NCBI GenBank assembly: GCA_963787185.1
Contig: CAWBCC010000010.1
Location: 124,001-188,000 of the forward strand
DNA: 64,000 nucleotides
Direction: 5' to 3'
From: JAJXZP01 sp963787185
GTDB taxonomy: Bacteria > Spirochaetota > Spirochaetia > Treponematales > Rectinemataceae
The notes under the pieces are model-generated. The model was given only the letters and a program-made list of their open reading frames with translations, searched no databases and was not told where the DNA came from. Position 1 is the first letter of the stretch. The number at the start of each line of letters is the position of its first letter. A program made the translations under genes and the position numbers. Shown here in pieces: positions 8,882 to 15,842 of the stretch.

Positions 8882-9169
8882 ATGAGGACTAGACAGATGA
8901 ATGCAATCCGAAGTCTGGAAGCCGACGGCTATCTCGTGAAAGTCGTCGACCAAAACTTCAGCGACGAGTTTATCGTCTACGCGTACCATGGAGGAGGAAG
9001 CAACTTCAAGGAATACATAGTCAGCTCGGCGGGAAATCTCATCCACGTCAAGAGCTATCCCTTTTCGAAAGATCTCTTCGATTTTTTCCAGAGTGTGGAA
9101 ACCATCCCGCTGATCACGCGGAGACGGCGTCCGATCGAAGAGAGCGAGCACGTATCCATGGCGAGATGA
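8882..9169 (+). CDS. small hypothetical protein
   Basis: 95 aa from ATG 8882, preceded by GAGAGGAG about seven bases upstream. Soluble, with a beta-rich middle (YLVKVVDQNFSDEFIVYAYHGGGSNFKEYIVSS) and a basic tail (ITRRRRPIEE). I do not recognise the family. Stands alone between the divergent YD-repeat gene and doxX. Confidence 0.55.
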   Translation: MRTRQMNAIRSLEADGYLVKVVDQNFSDEFIVYAYHGGGSNFKEYIVSSAGNLIHVKSYPFSKDLFDFFQSVETIPLITRRRRPIEESEHVSMAR

Positions 9170-9234
9170 GTGCGTTCTTCGCCTGAGAGCCCCATGGCCC
9201 GTTCGCAGCGGCCGTGTCGCCTTCGGCGAATTTC

Positions 9235-9263
9235 TTGACTTCGCGATTCGGTAAAGATATTAT
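9235..9263 (+). promoter_or_regulatory. strong sigma-70 promoter of the doxX gene
   Basis: TTGACT 9235-9240, 17-bp spacer, TATTAT 9258-9263. Unlike the leaderless promoters it makes a leader of about 45 bases. Confidence 0.8.
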
Positions 9264-9276
9264 TAGCCCCAAGTGT

Positions 9277-9295
9277 GCGCGGCGAAACGCCGCGC
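9277..9295 (+). promoter_or_regulatory. 5' leader hairpin before the doxX ribosome site
   Basis: GCGCGGCG (9277-9284), loop AAA, CGCCGCGC (9288-9295): a perfect 8-bp stem, followed six bases later by the GAGGAG Shine-Dalgarno (9301-9306). It could protect the mRNA 5' end or influence translation. Confidence 0.6.
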
Positions 9296-9315
9296 GGCCT
9301 GAGGAGTAAAAAACC

Positions 9316-9735
9316 ATGGACGACGCAAGAAAGGTCAATTTGGAGGATGTCGGAAAGCTGGTTCTGAGAATCGTGCTGGGCGGGCTCCTGCTCTTCCACG
9401 GCGTGAGCAAGATCGTTCACGGAGTCGGCATGATCGAAAGCAGACTGGTCGCTCTCAATTATCCCTCGTTCGTCGCCTATGGAGTCTATATAGGCGAGGT
9501 TGTCGCGCCACTCTTCGTCATCTTCGGCTTCTGGACACGCTTCTCGGCGCTCGTGATCGCCTTCGACCTGGTCGTGGCCGTTCTTCTCGTCAGAATGCCC
9601 GATTTCTTCACGCTCACGAAATCCGGCGGCTGGTCTTTGGAGCTGGACTGCTTCTTTCTCCTGACCGCGCTCGCCCTGTTCTTTCTCGGTCCAGGGAAGC
9701 TCAGACTCGGACGAAGAAGCGGTATGCTCGGTTGA
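9316..9735 (+). CDS. DoxX family membrane protein
   Basis: 139 aa with four predicted membrane segments. The family signature VLRIVLGGLLLFHGVSKI, a VYIGEVVAPLFVIFGFWTR segment and the final LALFFLGPGKLRLG are typical of DoxX proteins, membrane proteins linked to redox or thiol metabolism in several bacteria. GAGGAG Shine-Dalgarno nine bases before the ATG. The stop overlaps the TTG start of the EamA transporter (TTGA), so the two are coupled. Confidence 0.88.
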   Translation: MDDARKVNLEDVGKLVLRIVLGGLLLFHGVSKIVHGVGMIESRLVALNYPSFVAYGVYIGEVVAPLFVIFGFWTRFSALVIAFDLVVAVLLVRMPDFFTLTKSGGWSLELDCFFLLTALALFFLGPGKLRLGRRSGMLG

Positions 9736-10667
9736 TCGGCGCCGGGACGGTCGCACTGAGCCTTCTCATCGCGGCCATCTGGGGTTTCAATTTCGTCGTC
9801 ATCAAGGTCGGAGTCGCGAGCGTACCACCTCTCGCGCTCGCGACATTGCGCTTCCTCTTCAGCGTCTTCCCCGCCATACTTTTCGTGAAGAGGCCGAGGG
9901 CTCCGCTCGGGAAGGTAGCCGCCTACGGGCTCTTCCTCGGCGTGGGCGAGTTCGGGTTCCTGTTCACCGCCATAAAGCTCGGCGCCCCCGCGGGGCTCTC
10001 CTCGATTCTTCTCCAGTCCCAGGCCTTTCTCACCGCCCTCCTCGCCTCCATCTTCCTCGGGGAGAAGCTGAAAGCGCACAACTTCGCGGGCATGTCCGTA
10101 GCCGCGCTCGGACTTGCGCTCTTCGCGCTGGGAGCCGGGACGGGGGGACTCGACGCGGCGCTCATCGCCATGATAGTCGCGGCCGCCCTCGGCTGGGCGG
10201 CGGCCAATGTCACGGCGCGGAGCATGCCGGGAGTCGACGCTCTCGGCCTCATGGTGTGGTCGAGCCTCTTTTCTCCCCTCCCCCTAGCGGCGCTTTCCCT
10301 CCTCTTCGAGGGGCCCTCGCGGATAGCGGCGGCATTTTCGGACTTGAAGCTTCTGACCGTGGGCGCCCTCGCCTATCTCGTCATTCTCTCGACCCTGCTG
10401 GGCTACGGCCTGTGGAACTTCCTCATCATGCGTCACGGAGCGGGAAAGATCGCTCCCTTTTCGCTCCTGGTACCGATTTTCGGCCTCCTGTCGGCATCCA
10501 TCGTTCTCCGCGAGCGCTTCCGCGCCGTCGATGCCGCAGCCGCCGGCTTGATACTCGTCGGTCTTCTCGTTCATGTCTTCGGAGCGAAGCTCGGCCCCCG
10601 CGGGACGGTGGAGAGCGCGGCGCACCGCGCAGTGAGCAATTCCGACAAGGCCGCCGAAGCACGCTAG
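9732..10667 (+). CDS. EamA/DMT family transporter
   Basis: 311 aa, ten hydrophobic segments arranged as two EamA repeats; LLIAAIWGFNFVVIKVGV at the N terminus is the classic start of DMT-family metabolite/amino-acid exporters, and VPIFGLLSASIVLRERF closes the second repeat. TTG start within the TTGA overlap with doxX. Substrate cannot be read; some relatives export amino acids. A short Lys/Ala-rich tail follows the last membrane segment. Confidence 0.9.
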   Translation: MIGAGTVALSLLIAAIWGFNFVVIKVGVASVPPLALATLRFLFSVFPAILFVKRPRAPLGKVAAYGLFLGVGEFGFLFTAIKLGAPAGLSSILLQSQAFLTALLASIFLGEKLKAHNFAGMSVAALGLALFALGAGTGGLDAALIAMIVAAALGWAAANVTARSMPGVDALGLMVWSSLFSPLPLAALSLLFEGPSRIAAAFSDLKLLTVGALAYLVILSTLLGYGLWNFLIMRHGAGKIAPFSLLVPIFGLLSASIVLRERFRAVDAAAAGLILVGLLVHVFGAKLGPRGTVESAAHRAVSNSDKAAEAR

Positions 10668-10705
10668 CGACCGAATTCCTAAATTGGCTCGGGCTCCCCT
10701 CCTCT

Positions 10706-10726
10706 TCGGGCGAGATTCTCGCCCGA
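10706..10726 (+). terminator. hairpin after the EamA gene
   Basis: TCGGGCGAG (10706-10714), ATT loop, CTCGCCCGA (10718-10726), about 40 bases after the EamA stop. No T tract follows, so this is a possible terminator or 3'-end stabiliser only. Confidence 0.4.
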
Positions 10727-10749
10727 GGAACTCCGGGTTCCCCAAACCC

Positions 10750-10778
10750 TTGTTTTCTCATCCCCGATTGGCTATATT
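10750..10778 (+). promoter_or_regulatory. leaderless promoter of the YjfB-like gene
   Basis: TTGTTT 10750-10755, 17-bp spacer, TATATT 10773-10778, six bases to ATG 10785. No Shine-Dalgarno. Confidence 0.65.
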
Positions 10779-10784
10779 GGCCGT

Positions 10785-10967
10785 ATGGACATCGCATCGG
10801 CAAGCATGATCTCGTCGCAGGCGAACATCCTGGATCAGGTAGGGGTCACCATGCTCTCGAAGAGTCTCAAGGGTACAGAGCAGCAGGCGGCGGACCTCAT
10901 CAAGGGCCTCGGCTCCGCGGCACCTCTCCCCGAAGGCTCGGGCGAGCATATCGATATCTTCAGATAA
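10785..10967 (+). CDS. YjfB-like putative motility protein
   Basis: 60 aa. The layout MDIASASMISSQANILDQVG, then LSKSLKGTEQQAADLIKG and a C-terminal HIDIFR matches the short YjfB family, annotated as putative motility proteins and often under flagellar control; function is not established. Soluble and helical. Leaderless-type promoter immediately upstream. Confidence 0.75.
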   Translation: MDIASASMISSQANILDQVGVTMLSKSLKGTEQQAADLIKGLGSAAPLPEGSGEHIDIFR

Positions 10968-10991
10968 AGAGGGTGGATTTTGTCGAGGGCT

Positions 10992-11009
10992 CTCCGACTT
11001 TCGTCGGAG
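10992..11009. other. perfect hairpin downstream of the YjfB-like gene
   Basis: CTCCGAC (10992-10998), TTTC loop, GTCGGAG (11003-11009). In the minus-strand sense the loop is GAAA (GNRA type). No T tract on either side, so role unknown. Confidence 0.45.
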
Positions 11010-11058
11010 CGAGTCGACGATCATTCCCTTGATCCATGTGGCCGAAACTGCCGCGTCG

Positions 11059-11087
11059 TTCCGTGCGCACAATATGGCGTTTAATAT
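11059..11087 (+). promoter_or_regulatory. possible promoter of the four-helix membrane protein gene
   Basis: TTCCGT 11059-11064, 17-bp spacer, TAATAT 11082-11087; ATG at 11099 follows 11 bases later. The -35 is weak. Confidence 0.4.
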
Positions 11088-11098
11088 GCGGTGAAGCC

Positions 11099-11827
11099 AT
11101 GAATAGTCATGGATCGGTATGGGCGAAGGTTTCGCGCTTGGTGATCCACATAGCCACGGATTCGAGCTGGGTCTTCATCATCGTGATGACGCTTTCCCTG
11201 GGGTCGAGCCTCTTCACCATTCGTTACCTGAGCGGGCTCGAAAGCGACATCGGCGATCTCTATGAGAACGATATAAAGGGCCAGACCTACGCCCAAAACG
11301 CCTATGCCACCTTGATCGGCATCGAGTCTTCGGTAAAAGATCTGGTCATCGCCGATAGCGACGACGCACGCGCGGCTTCCGCCGCCGGCCTCAGGTCAGC
11401 AAGCGAGTCATTGCGTTCGCTCGTGCTGAAGGCGACCCCCACGCTGAACTCCGCCAGATATAGGACGCTCATCGCCAAGTCCAAGCGCGACATGAACGCC
11501 TTCGTCGATGCACTGCAGCGGCGGATGGAGTCGGGATCTTCCGATGCGCCGGGCGCCTCTGCGGGCAGGGCCTTTCTGTCCGAAATAGAGCCGCGTGCAA
11601 CGGCGCTGAGGGTGGATCTACAGAGATTGAACGACATCAAACGGGGATCGAACCGCGACAGCGTCCGCGCTTTGAGGATCCAGCTGCGGCTGTCCCTGGC
11701 GATCTCGATCGCGATACTTCTGGTCTCGATAGCCGTGCGAGTATTCATGTATCGCGCATCGCGAAACTCCGTGAAATCGGCCCCCACCGCGGAAGATGGG
11801 CTACGCTCGGAGGATGGAAAGACATGA
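11099..11827 (+). CDS. chemoreceptor-like membrane protein without signalling domain
   Basis: 242 aa from ATG 11099 (GGTGAAG upstream); an alternative ATG at 11036 would precede the promoter. Two membrane segments (about residues 16-40 and 195-215) bracket a helical extracytoplasmic domain that resembles the four-helix-bundle sensor of methyl-accepting chemotaxis proteins (YENDIKGQTYAQNAYATLIGIESSVKDLVI). After the second membrane segment only about 25 residues follow, so no HAMP or MCP signalling domain is encoded. It may be a degenerate receptor or a stand-alone sensor that works through a partner. Confidence 0.65.
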   Translation: MNSHGSVWAKVSRLVIHIATDSSWVFIIVMTLSLGSSLFTIRYLSGLESDIGDLYENDIKGQTYAQNAYATLIGIESSVKDLVIADSDDARAASAAGLRSASESLRSLVLKATPTLNSARYRTLIAKSKRDMNAFVDALQRRMESGSSDAPGASAGRAFLSEIEPRATALRVDLQRLNDIKRGSNRDSVRALRIQLRLSLAISIAILLVSIAVRVFMYRASRNSVKSAPTAEDGLRSEDGKT

Positions 11828-11902
11828 GGCCCCGCGGCACTCGGTCGGTCGGCCATTCTATCGCCACCGACTCTCCATGAAACAACGGCCTCCCGGCTGT
11901 AT

Positions 11903-12409
11903 CTACGCATTTTCTACACGCTTGAGGATTTTGGAGCGCGTCCGGCGGGTCTTGGAAGGAGCCGCGGCAACAACGCCACGGCGTGGAGGACCGCTCGCCT
12001 TCGGCTCGTTGCCTACCCCCGGAAGCGCCTTGATGTCGGCTTCCGTAAAAACCCAGCCACGGCCGAACTTGCGGCCGATGCCGTAGCGGTGTGCATAGAC
12101 GCGCGCCGTCGAAGGCGCTATCCCCGCCTTCTCGGCAAAGGTCTTGATATCGTAGAGGGTCTCGACGCGACGCTCCCCGGCCACCGCCCCCGATGCACCG
12201 AGGTCGAAGAACACGGCCTGAGACGTGGGCTCCGGCACCGGAAGTCCCTCGAGCCGAAGCCCCTCGATGTGAAACTCGATCGCCTCACGCATTCGTTTGC
12301 GCGTTAGGTCGAAGGTCTTCCCCGTGGCGATGCAGCCGGGGAGGTCCGGGGCATAGGCGGAAAATCCCGTATTCGTTTCCTCGATGATGACGAGGTAATC
12401 CATGCTCAC
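11903..12409 (-). CDS. hicB: HicB-type antitoxin with C-terminal helix-turn-helix
   Basis: 168 aa. Residues 1-65 are the HicB partial RNase-H-like fold (DYLVIIEETNTGFSAYAPDLPGCIATGKT), residues about 85-135 a MerR/excisionase-like winged helix (DIKTFAEKAGIAPSTARVYA, then FTEADIKALPGV), and the tail is Arg/Lys-rich. HicB neutralises HicA and usually represses its own operon through the DNA-binding part. It lies three bases after hicA. Confidence 0.88.
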   Translation of the reverse strand: MSMDYLVIIEETNTGFSAYAPDLPGCIATGKTFDLTRKRMREAIEFHIEGLRLEGLPVPEPTSQAVFFDLGASGAVAGERRVETLYDIKTFAEKAGIAPSTARVYAHRYGIGRKFGRGWVFTEADIKALPGVGNEPKASGPPRRGVVAAAPSKTRRTRSKILKRVENA

Positions 12410-12412
12410 TCC

Positions 12413-12595
12413 TTAAAGGCCGGCTTGCTTCATGATGCTGTTCAGCGTTCCGCGGTCCACTTCGTCGGAGGGATGCCCGGCGACCGTCACGAGGCCGGCT
12501 TTCGTCGGGTGCTTGTACTGACGGTGTCCGCCCTTCATCCGCGCGAGGACCCATCCGTCCGCCATGATGCGTTTGACGACCTCGCCGACGGCCAA
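12413..12595 (-). CDS. hicA: HicA-type mRNA interferase toxin
   Basis: 60 aa, the standard HicA length. The dsRBD-like fold and catalytic His are visible in KGGHRQYKHPTKAG and HPSDEVDRGTLNSIMKQAGL. HicA cleaves mRNA and is held by HicB. TTG start at 12595; no ATG is available in frame. A -10-like box ends six bases before the TTG, so the transcript may be leaderless. The pair looks intact. Confidence 0.88.
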   Translation of the reverse strand: MAVGEVVKRIMADGWVLARMKGGHRQYKHPTKAGLVTVAGHPSDEVDRGTLNSIMKQAGL

Positions 12596-12601
12596 GGAAA
12601 C

Positions 12602-12630
12602 CGCATATTGATAATGTGCTAAATGGTAAA
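12602..12630 (-). promoter_or_regulatory. hicAB promoter, leaderless layout
   Basis: Minus strand TTTACC (12625-12630), 17-bp spacer, TATGCG (12602-12607), six bases to TTG 12595. It sits directly after the tRNA-Met terminator. Confidence 0.5.
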
Positions 12631-12633
12631 GGG

Positions 12634-12667
12634 AAAAAAAAGACAGCCTCCCGAAGAAAGCCGTCTT
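12634..12667 (-). terminator. intrinsic terminator of tRNA-Met
   Basis: Minus-strand reading: 13-bp stem with some G-U pairs, TTCG tetraloop, then a run of Ts (complement of the A run at 12634-12641). Textbook rho-independent terminator, eight bases after the tRNA 3' end. Confidence 0.9.
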
Positions 12668-12674
12668 TCTGCTC

Positions 12675-12747
12675 TAGCGGGGGAGGGAATCGAACCCACG
12701 CCCCAGCGGATATGAGCCGCTTGCTCTGCCATCTGAGCTACCCCGCC
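12675..12747 (-). tRNA. tRNA with CAT anticodon (Met; Ile2 not excluded)
   Basis: Cloverleaf readable on the minus strand: 7-bp acceptor (GGCGGGG with CCCCGCT, one G-U), D arm GCTC/GAGC, anticodon stem GCGG/CCGC with loop CTCATAT giving CAT, and T arm with the TTCGATT loop. Discriminator A, no encoded CCA. CAT can be elongator Met or lysidine-modified Ile. Confidence 0.92.
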
Positions 12748-12865
12748 GCGCCCTAAAGGTAGAGGGTTTATACCGGGTTTCGGGGCCCTTGGTCAAGTCC
12801 CGCCTCTGCGCGGAAACACCCGGCTCGATCCGCTTCCGGATGCTCCGCTCCGGGCGCTAGGCTCC

Positions 12866-12895
12866 TTTACAGTCGGCGTCCTCGAAATCTAAAGT
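12866..12895 (+). promoter_or_regulatory. possible promoter of the methyltransferase gene
   Basis: TTTACA 12866-12871, 18-bp spacer, TAAAGT 12890-12895, nine bases to ATG 12905; the leader would be only two or three bases. Confidence 0.4.
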
Positions 12896-12904
12896 CGGAA
12901 GACC

Positions 12905-13558
12905 ATGAGATGCAGACTCTGCGGATCTGCGGCGACCCGCTCCCGCCTCTTCGGCCTCGCCGAATATTCCTTTTGCGGCGACTGCGGCTTCGTGGGACTG
13001 GCACGCCGATTCTTCCCGACACGCGAAGCGGAGGAGGCGCGCTATCGGCTTCACCGAAACGACCCGGCCGAAGCCGGCTACAGGGCATTCCTCGGACTCT
13101 TCATGGAAAAGGCGCTCGAGCCCTTTCTGGCCCCCGGCGCGGCCGTGCTGGACTTCGGTTCGGGACCCGTGAGCGCCCTCGCCGCCCTGCTCGCGGAAAA
13201 GGGTTGGGCGGCCTCGGCCTACGATCCCTACTTCGCTCCGGGCCGAGCCTGGCGCAGGCGCTCCTGGGAGGCGATAGCTCTCCATGAAGTGGCGGAACAC
13301 CTCAGGCAGCCCGGCAAGACGCTCTCCGCACTGAGCCGTCTTCTGGCACCGGGAGGCGTGCTCGCGATCCGTACGCGCTTCGCGCCGGAGAACAGCGACG
13401 ATTTCGGGAGCTGGTGGTATCGCCGCGACATCACTCACATCGGGTTCTACCGCCCCGAGAGTTTTCTCCATATGGCGCGCCGCTTCGGCATGGAACTCGC
13501 CCTCCTGGAGCCGCCCGATCTCGCCGTCCTCGCGCGGCCGCGGACTTCACCGCCGTGA
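12905..13558 (+). CDS. class I SAM-dependent methyltransferase with N-terminal zinc ribbon
   Basis: 217 aa. The N-terminal CRLC...CGDC spacing is a likely four-Cys zinc ribbon, followed by a Rossmann methyltransferase domain with motif I VLDFGSGPVSALAALLAEKG near residue 80 and a post-motif LLAPGGVLAIRTRF. The substrate is unknown; the architecture is seen in methyltransferases acting on sugars or small molecules. It ends convergent with coaX, overlapping it by 12 bases. Confidence 0.8.
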   Translation: MRCRLCGSAATRSRLFGLAEYSFCGDCGFVGLARRFFPTREAEEARYRLHRNDPAEAGYRAFLGLFMEKALEPFLAPGAAVLDFGSGPVSALAALLAEKGWAASAYDPYFAPGRAWRRRSWEAIALHEVAEHLRQPGKTLSALSRLLAPGGVLAIRTRFAPENSDDFGSWWYRRDITHIGFYRPESFLHMARRFGMELALLEPPDLAVLARPRTSPP

Positions 13559-14380
13559 GGCCCGCGAGGCGATGAGCGACAGACCTTCGAGGACCAGTTC
13601 GGGCACGAAGCGCTCGTAGCCGCAGGCGGCGAGAAGGCGGCGCCCCATGGGATCGCCGCAGCCGATGACCTCCGTTCCGATGCCCGAGGGCGAGCCGCCC
13701 GCATCGGCGAGGAGCTCCTCCGATATGCGGCGCACCAGGGCCTGAACGAGCCCTTCGTAGCCCAGGAGTATGCCCGACTGGATGGCGCTCGTGGTGCTGC
13801 GCCCGATGGCGTTCTGCGGAAAATCGAGCCGCACTTCCGGCAGCTGGGCCGCGCTCGCGCGGAGAGCCTCGGCCGCGGCCGCTATTCCGGGAGCGATGGC
13901 CACTCCCAGGAATTCGCCGGAGGCGTTGACGGCGGAGAAGGTGAGCGTCAGGCCGAAGTCGACGACTATGCAGGGTCCCCGCAGCAGCTCGAAGGCCGCC
14001 GCGGCGGCGCAGACGAGATCGGCGCCGAGCTCGGAGGGCTGGTCGGTGCGTATCTTGACGCCGGTGCGCACGCCGGGACCGACCACGAGGGCCTCGACGC
14101 CGAAAGCCGAGGCGACCGCCTCCACGAGCCGGGGCGTGAAGGCCGGCACGACACTCGCTATCCACGCGGAATCGACCTGGCCGGGACCCGCGGTCGCTCC
14201 CCCATCCCGGCGCTCCGTTCCGCCGGTGTCTCCCGCGGCGCCGAGCGTCGAGAACAGAAGAGCATATTCGTCGGCCGAGCGCTCGGGCGTGAGGCCGAAG
14301 CGCTTGATCGAACGCCAGATCGGGCCCTCCCGAAGCCCCACCGTCACCGAGCGGTTGCGGGCATCGATGGCCAGGAGCAT
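13547..14380 (-). CDS. coaX: type III pantothenate kinase-like protein, degenerate ATP motif
   Basis: 277 aa. CoaX phosphorylates pantothenate in the first step of CoA synthesis. Family segments are clear: VVPAFTPRLVEAV, GPGVRTGVKIRTDQPSELGAD (with the catalytic Asp of the GAD motif), FLGVAIAPGIAAAAEAL and AIQSGILLGYEGLV. Two conserved phosphate-binding motifs deviate: the N-terminal DxGNT appears as DARNR, and the second DFGTATT-like motif reads DFGLTLT. These changes could lower or change activity. It lies two bases after the ECF S component, implying a joint pantothenate uptake and trapping operon. Confidence 0.82.
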   Translation of the reverse strand: MLLAIDARNRSVTVGLREGPIWRSIKRFGLTPERSADEYALLFSTLGAAGDTGGTERRDGGATAGPGQVDSAWIASVVPAFTPRLVEAVASAFGVEALVVGPGVRTGVKIRTDQPSELGADLVCAAAAAFELLRGPCIVVDFGLTLTFSAVNASGEFLGVAIAPGIAAAAEALRASAAQLPEVRLDFPQNAIGRSTTSAIQSGILLGYEGLVQALVRRISEELLADAGGSPSGIGTEVIGCGDPMGRRLLAACGYERFVPELVLEGLSLIASRASRR

Positions 14381-14382
14381 GG

Positions 14383-14958
14383 TCAGCTTTCCTCGTCGGC
14401 GAGTCTGGATTTGCCCGAGCGGCTTTCGATGCCTTTCCAGGCCGAGACTACCGCTAGGGTCAGGATGCCGCCGGCCGCAGATTCTATGAGGCTATTCGAA
14501 ACGAAGACCGTGCCGGCCACCGCGAGGGGAATGGCCCTGAACGCGACGAGGAGGCCGAGAACCAGAACGGCGTTGGTGAGCGACCCGGCGACCCCCGCCG
14601 CGACCGAGGCGGCGCCCGTCAGACGACCCCGGAAAAGGCGAAACACGGCCCAGGCGGCTATGCCTACGATCATGCGCGGAAGGACGGATATGAGAGGATT
14701 GGTGAAAAAGAGATCGATGGGTCCCTGGGGAAGCGTCGCCGCCTTCACGAGCGAGGTCACGCCGAAAATGCCTCCGACCACCGCACCGGCCGCGGGGCCT
14801 TCGAGCACGCCGGCGATGATGGCGGGCACATGCATGAAGGTGATGGAGACCCCCGCGAACCAGGGAATGAAGCCGATGTTGAAGAGAACGAGGACGATGG
14901 AGACGGCGCCGAGCGCGCCCGAGACCACGATTTTCCTCACCGACGAAGAAGCCGCCAT
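14383..14958 (-). CDS. ECF transporter substrate-binding S component, putative pantothenate
   Basis: 191 aa, about six membrane segments, N-terminal Ala-rich start typical of S components. GFIPWFAGVSITFMHVPAII and VVGGIFGVTSLVKA match the general ECF S-component pattern. ATG 14958 has an AGGAGG Shine-Dalgarno five bases upstream. The neighbouring coaX makes pantothenate the best guess (PanT-like), but this rests on context only. Transcribed with EcfT and the ATPase. Confidence 0.8.
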   Translation of the reverse strand: MAASSSVRKIVVSGALGAVSIVLVLFNIGFIPWFAGVSITFMHVPAIIAGVLEGPAAGAVVGGIFGVTSLVKAATLPQGPIDLFFTNPLISVLPRMIVGIAAWAVFRLFRGRLTGAASVAAGVAGSLTNAVLVLGLLVAFRAIPLAVAGTVFVSNSLIESAAGGILTLAVVSAWKGIESRSGKSRLADEES

Positions 14959-15008
14959 AGAAACCTCCTGGAGTCCGGTGTCCGCCCTATCGGGTCGAGC
15001 CCGGCGTG

Positions 15009-15842
15009 TCATATGAGAGCGTCGACGACGAGAACCGCGGCGCAATACGCGATGGCGGCCGCCCGCACGACGGATTCTCCCTTGGTCTTTTCGTAGACGA
15101 GGTAGCGCGTCCTCCCGTCTCCGCCGGAATAGCAGCGAACCTCCATGGCTTCCGCGAGGGCTTCCGCCCGCTCGAGCGCCCGGATCGTCACGGGAACGAA
15201 GAGCGGAAGGTAGGCGCGCGTCTTCTTGATGGGCCCCCCGCGCCCCGAACCGAAGTCGGCGCCCCGCGCCGCCTGGGCCTTGACTATCGCTTCGAGCTCG
15301 CCCGCCACGATGGGCACGAAACGGAAGGCGGTGGCGACTGCGAGCGCGAGGGAGTGGGCCGGGAACCCGACGCGCGAGAGGGCGGAAAGAGAATCCTCTA
15401 TGCCGTGCGCTATCTCTCCCTCGGTCGTCACCGACGTGAACAGCGAGATGAGGGTCATGAGCGAGACGGTTCTCGCCAAGGCCATGACGATCGTGCCCAG
15501 CACCCGCAGGGTGAGCGACACGGGGCCGAGCCGGAAAAGCACGGTCGAGCGGTCGCCCGGCCAGCCGAAGACCATCTGGAAAACGGCGATGAGCACGAAA
15601 AACGGCAAAGCCGGCTTGAGACCGCGCAAGAGAAACCCGGGCCGGATGCCGGCGGCCGCGCCGATCGCGAGCGCCGCGACGAGGGTCAGCAGCACGGCGG
15701 CCGGATGGGAGGCCGCGATCGCGGGCGCCCCCAGTGCGAAGAGCCAGAGGTACTTCGTCGCCGGCGTCAGCCTGTGGATCGAAGAGCCCGAGTCCACGTA
15801 CTGTCCGATCGAGACGTTTCGGAAAAACTCGAGGCTTCTCAT
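15009..15842 (-). CDS. ecfT: ECF transporter transmembrane coupling protein EcfT
   Basis: 277 aa with several membrane segments. The two coupling-helix motifs that dock on the ATPases are visible: AQAARGADF and RALERAEALAEAMEVRCY. It begins within the ATGA overlap with the ATPase gene. EcfT links S components to the energising ATPase pair. Confidence 0.92.
   Translation of the reverse strand: MRSLEFFRNVSIGQYVDSGSSIHRLTPATKYLWLFALGAPAIAASHPAAVLLTLVAALAIGAAAGIRPGFLLRGLKPALPFFVLIAVFQMVFGWPGDRSTVLFRLGPVSLTLRVLGTIVMALARTVSLMTLISLFTSVTTEGEIAHGIEDSLSALSRVGFPAHSLALAVATAFRFVPIVAGELEAIVKAQAARGADFGSGRGGPIKKTRAYLPLFVPVTIRALERAEALAEAMEVRCYSGGDGRTRYLVYEKTKGESVVRAAAIAYCAAVLVVDALI

Noticed and set aside
10981..11035. 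Terminator or small RNA around the 10992-11009 hairpin
   Set aside because: No T tract on either strand and no promoter pair; kept only as a hairpin of unknown role.
12905..13560. Two separate genes (zinc ribbon, methyltransferase)
   Set aside because: One continuous frame with normal linker length; no internal start or stop.
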